Below, in pieces: positions 61,884 to 64,000 of a DNA stretch of 64,000 nucleotides (position 1 is its first letter; each line of letters opens with the position of its first letter). Position numbers and translations under genes: made by a program. The stretch comes from Elephas maximus indicus (Eukaryota > Chordata > Mammalia > Proboscidea > Elephantidae), in the NCBI RefSeq assembly GCF_024166365.1, contig NC_064822.1, forward strand, positions 110,666,823-110,730,822. Reading direction: 5' to 3'. The notes below the pieces were generated by a model. The model was given only the letters and a program-made list of their open reading frames with translations. It did no database searches and was not told where the DNA came from.

Positions 61884-61898
61884 AAATTCTATTAATTT

Positions 61899-62036
61899 AA
61901 ATTTGGAAAATGCATAATTTTGCTTTCGTCATAATTATGTTTGGAGGATTTAACAATAAAAAACGTGTACTTAATACAGTATTTGACAAATAGAAAGAGT
62001 TTTTTAATTACTATCAATTCTTTAAGAATGTGCTAG
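61899..62036. other. Short spacer between L1-D and L1-E
   Basis: AT-rich host sequence following the right copy of the L1-D target duplication. No feature was seen. Confidence 0.5.
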
Positions 62037-63393
62037 TGGAGAGGTGCAGCGAAGATGGCAGAATAGTCGGATGTTTCTTATCACCCCTTTTACAGCAAAG
62101 ACCTTAAAAAACAAGTGAATCAAATACATGTGACAATCTAGGAACCCTAATCATCAAAGACAAAGGTGAATAATCGGACTGAGCAGTAGGCGGAAGGAGA
62201 GACAATTCAAAAGTGGCGGAAACAGGGAACTACAGGTCACAGGAGCACTAGCACCCTGCTAGCTGAGCCCGCACAGTATACACGGGCTGAGGCAAGCAGC
62301 AACATCTCAAGGTGAGGTCCACCACATCTGGTGCAGCCAAGCAGCAGTTAATCTGCACACACCTCTAGAGAAAAACAGGAGTGACACCAAACCTAAGAAA
62401 GTTAAGAGCAAGCTCCCAACCTACCATGAGCACTAGCAAGATAAACCCTCCCCTCACCTTCATCTCACCCATCCCTCATCCCACTCCAACTCCAGTCCTG
62501 TGGCATTCAACACCACAACCCGTAAGCCAGAAACCCAGAGCTCGTCAGGAGGTCCTGCCCGTTGACCCAGCTACTGGCAGATGGGGTTCATGGACTTGCA
62601 GTGGGCTTCACCTTCACCCAGTCCCTGGTGGGCTGATTCAACACCACATCCCCTGATTAGCGTAAAACGACAGGACATACACCTGAAACCCATTTTCACC
62701 TGCAGAAGCCAATAGGAAGCTGCATATTTGTGACATTCAACACCACCCTGCCCACTAAAAAGGGGCCACATCTACCCACACTGGGTGCCTGAGGGCTGGC
62801 AGTACCACACACTCCATCTAGCCATCCACGACAGGGACTTGAGAATTAGTTGTGCCTTCCAATCCCCCAGCCAAAGGCACTAGGTTCCCAAGGCCTGGCT
62901 GCACTACCCACCCACTATGCACACTAGGAGACAGGGTTATGCCCTCCATCCAGGCACCCAGGGGCAGCTATCAGCCCCTTGCCTTGCCCCACACATTGCC
63001 CCCCCCACAACCAGAGATCTGTGTCTACTCTGAACACCCCCATGCAGCACTGCCCACCTAGGACTGTAAGTGAGAGTGTGCACTACATGGTGACCAATGA
63101 TCCAGGCACCTGTGCCCTGAATAACCACACCTGTGCAAAAACATTGAACAGACTCCTGGGCTCACACAGCTAGTAGCTGCTCTAACCACCTGGAGACAAG
63201 ACATGAGAATTTCAACAGTGGCAACAACCAAAGCAGCTCACATGCCCAGCCTACTTGGACATATTAAAACCAAACAAAACAAAAATACGGGAGGCAGTAA
63301 ATAAAAATAAAATAAATCAATAAGTAAATTAATAATTTACTGATTCTTTGGAGACAACAGTCAATATCAAATCACATAAAGAAGCAGGACAGG

Positions 63394-63790
63394 ATGACCC
63401 CAGCAAGCAATCAAAATAAAGAACCAGAAGACCTTCTAGAGGAAGATAATGCAATGGAACTACCTGGTAAAGAATTCAAAAGACTAATATACAGAGCTCT
63501 CCAAGAGATCAGGAAGGAGATCAGGCAAAATTCAGACCAAGCCAAGGAATGCACAGACAAAGCAATAGAAGAATTCAGGAAAATAATACAAGATCAAAAG
63601 ACAGAATAAACAGGCTGCTAGAAAGCATACGAAGACAGCAACTAGAACTCCAAAAGATTAACAATAAAATTTCAGAATTAGACAATTCCATAAAAGGTTG
63701 TAGGAGTAGAATTGAAACAATGGAAGTCAGAATAAGTGAGATTGAAGATAAATCCCTTAACAGCAATTTGTTAGAGAAAAAAATCTGAAA
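63394..63790 (+). pseudogene. L1-E ORF1 N-terminal part, frame-broken
   Basis: The start MTPASNQNKEPEDLLEEDNA and EIRQNSDQAKECTDKAIEEF match the L1-D ORF1 pattern (ELPDAEYKKLIY against ELPGKEFKRLIY). The frame ends at 63609. The coiled coil continues in another frame with LESIRRQQLELQKINNKISE to a stop at 63788. Later sequence still resembles the LTGVPEQ part of ORF1p but is broken. Confidence 0.88.
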
Positions 63791-63984
63791 AAAAAATGAA
63801 GAAAGCCCAAGAATTATGTTGGATACTAAAAGGAAAAACCTACCACTTACTGGAGTACCAGAACAGGTGTGGGAGATAATTAAAAACACAGAATTGTTGA
63901 TGATGTGCTGGCAGAAAACATCCTTAATATAGTGAAAGACAAGAAGATATCTGTCCAAGAAGCTCAATGAAACCCATACGGAGT

Positions 63985-64000
63985 GACTGTTGCTGTTAGG
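63985..64000 (-). repeat. Start of an RTE or AfroSINE tail at the window edge
   Basis: The last bases, TGTTGCTGTTAGG, match the reverse complement of the RTE-like 3' end seen at 34476 and 39358. An insertion into L1-E ORF1 probably begins here. Confidence 0.55.

Larger units (their letters stand above)
62037..64000 (+). mobile_element. L1-E, sense L1 of another subfamily, cut by window end
   Basis: It starts GAGAGGTGCAGCGAAGATGG, an L1-like 5' end, with a 5' UTR of about 1.35 kb and ORF1 from 63394. The 5' UTR differs from those of L1-A, L1-B and L1-D. It contains a loosely repeated ATTCAACACCAC phrase near 62506, 62636 and 62733. ORF2 would lie beyond the window. ORF1 is already frame-broken. 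Confidence 0.85.

Overview
This is a vertebrate nuclear window, and the repeats point to an afrotherian mammal, most likely an elephant or another paenungulate. About two dozen copies or pieces of the tRNA-derived AfroSINE family are present. So are several copies of the RTE-clade LINE whose 3' end resembles the AfroSINE tail, and large L1 elements. No bacterial-type genes, CRISPR arrays or operons are seen. The species call rests on recall of repeat families; no search was run.

The only host genes I can support belong to an olfactory receptor (OR) cluster. An intact minus-strand gene at 14752-15744 reads as the OR9K2 orthologue. About 3 kb further on, an OR9K-like pseudogene (18723-19725, minus) is broken by internal deletion, loss of the conserved arginine, stops and an inserted RTE 3' fragment. 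An intact plus-strand family-9-like OR lies at 44525-45460. Both intact genes have a good splice-acceptor sequence just before the ATG, as expected for ORs with a single coding exon and a spliced 5' UTR. In human, OR9K2 lies in the 12q13.2 OR cluster, so this is probably the syntenic region.

Layout. 1-7288: a large antisense L1 (L1-A), whose 5' UTR is built from tandem units. 7289-9130: a perfect palindrome, an unassigned stretch and an old L1 fragment. 10842-13205: an RTE with two SINEs inside and an inverted 5' piece. 14043-25090: OR9K2, the OR pseudogene, scattered SINEs and otherwise unremarkable AT-rich DNA. 25093-28466: an L1 5' UTR with about five units of roughly 162 bp, joined directly to a 5'-truncated RTE. 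28577-41310: decayed old L1/HAL1-like sequence, SINEs, LTR-like fossils and a nested pair of RTE copies with a perfect 11-bp target duplication. 41311-49640: the second intact OR, SINEs and a solo LTR fossil. 49642-53472: a 5'-truncated L1 (L1-C) with an internal deletion of the RT core. 54012-61883: an apparently full-length L1 (L1-D) flanked by a perfect 15-bp target duplication. 62037-64000: the 5' end of a sense-strand L1 of another subfamily (L1-E).

I found no clearly new biological system. The most informative signals are the nested and duplicated retroelement structures, the tandem-unit L1 5' UTRs, the splice-acceptor evidence for the OR starts, and two perfect inverted repeats of unknown origin.
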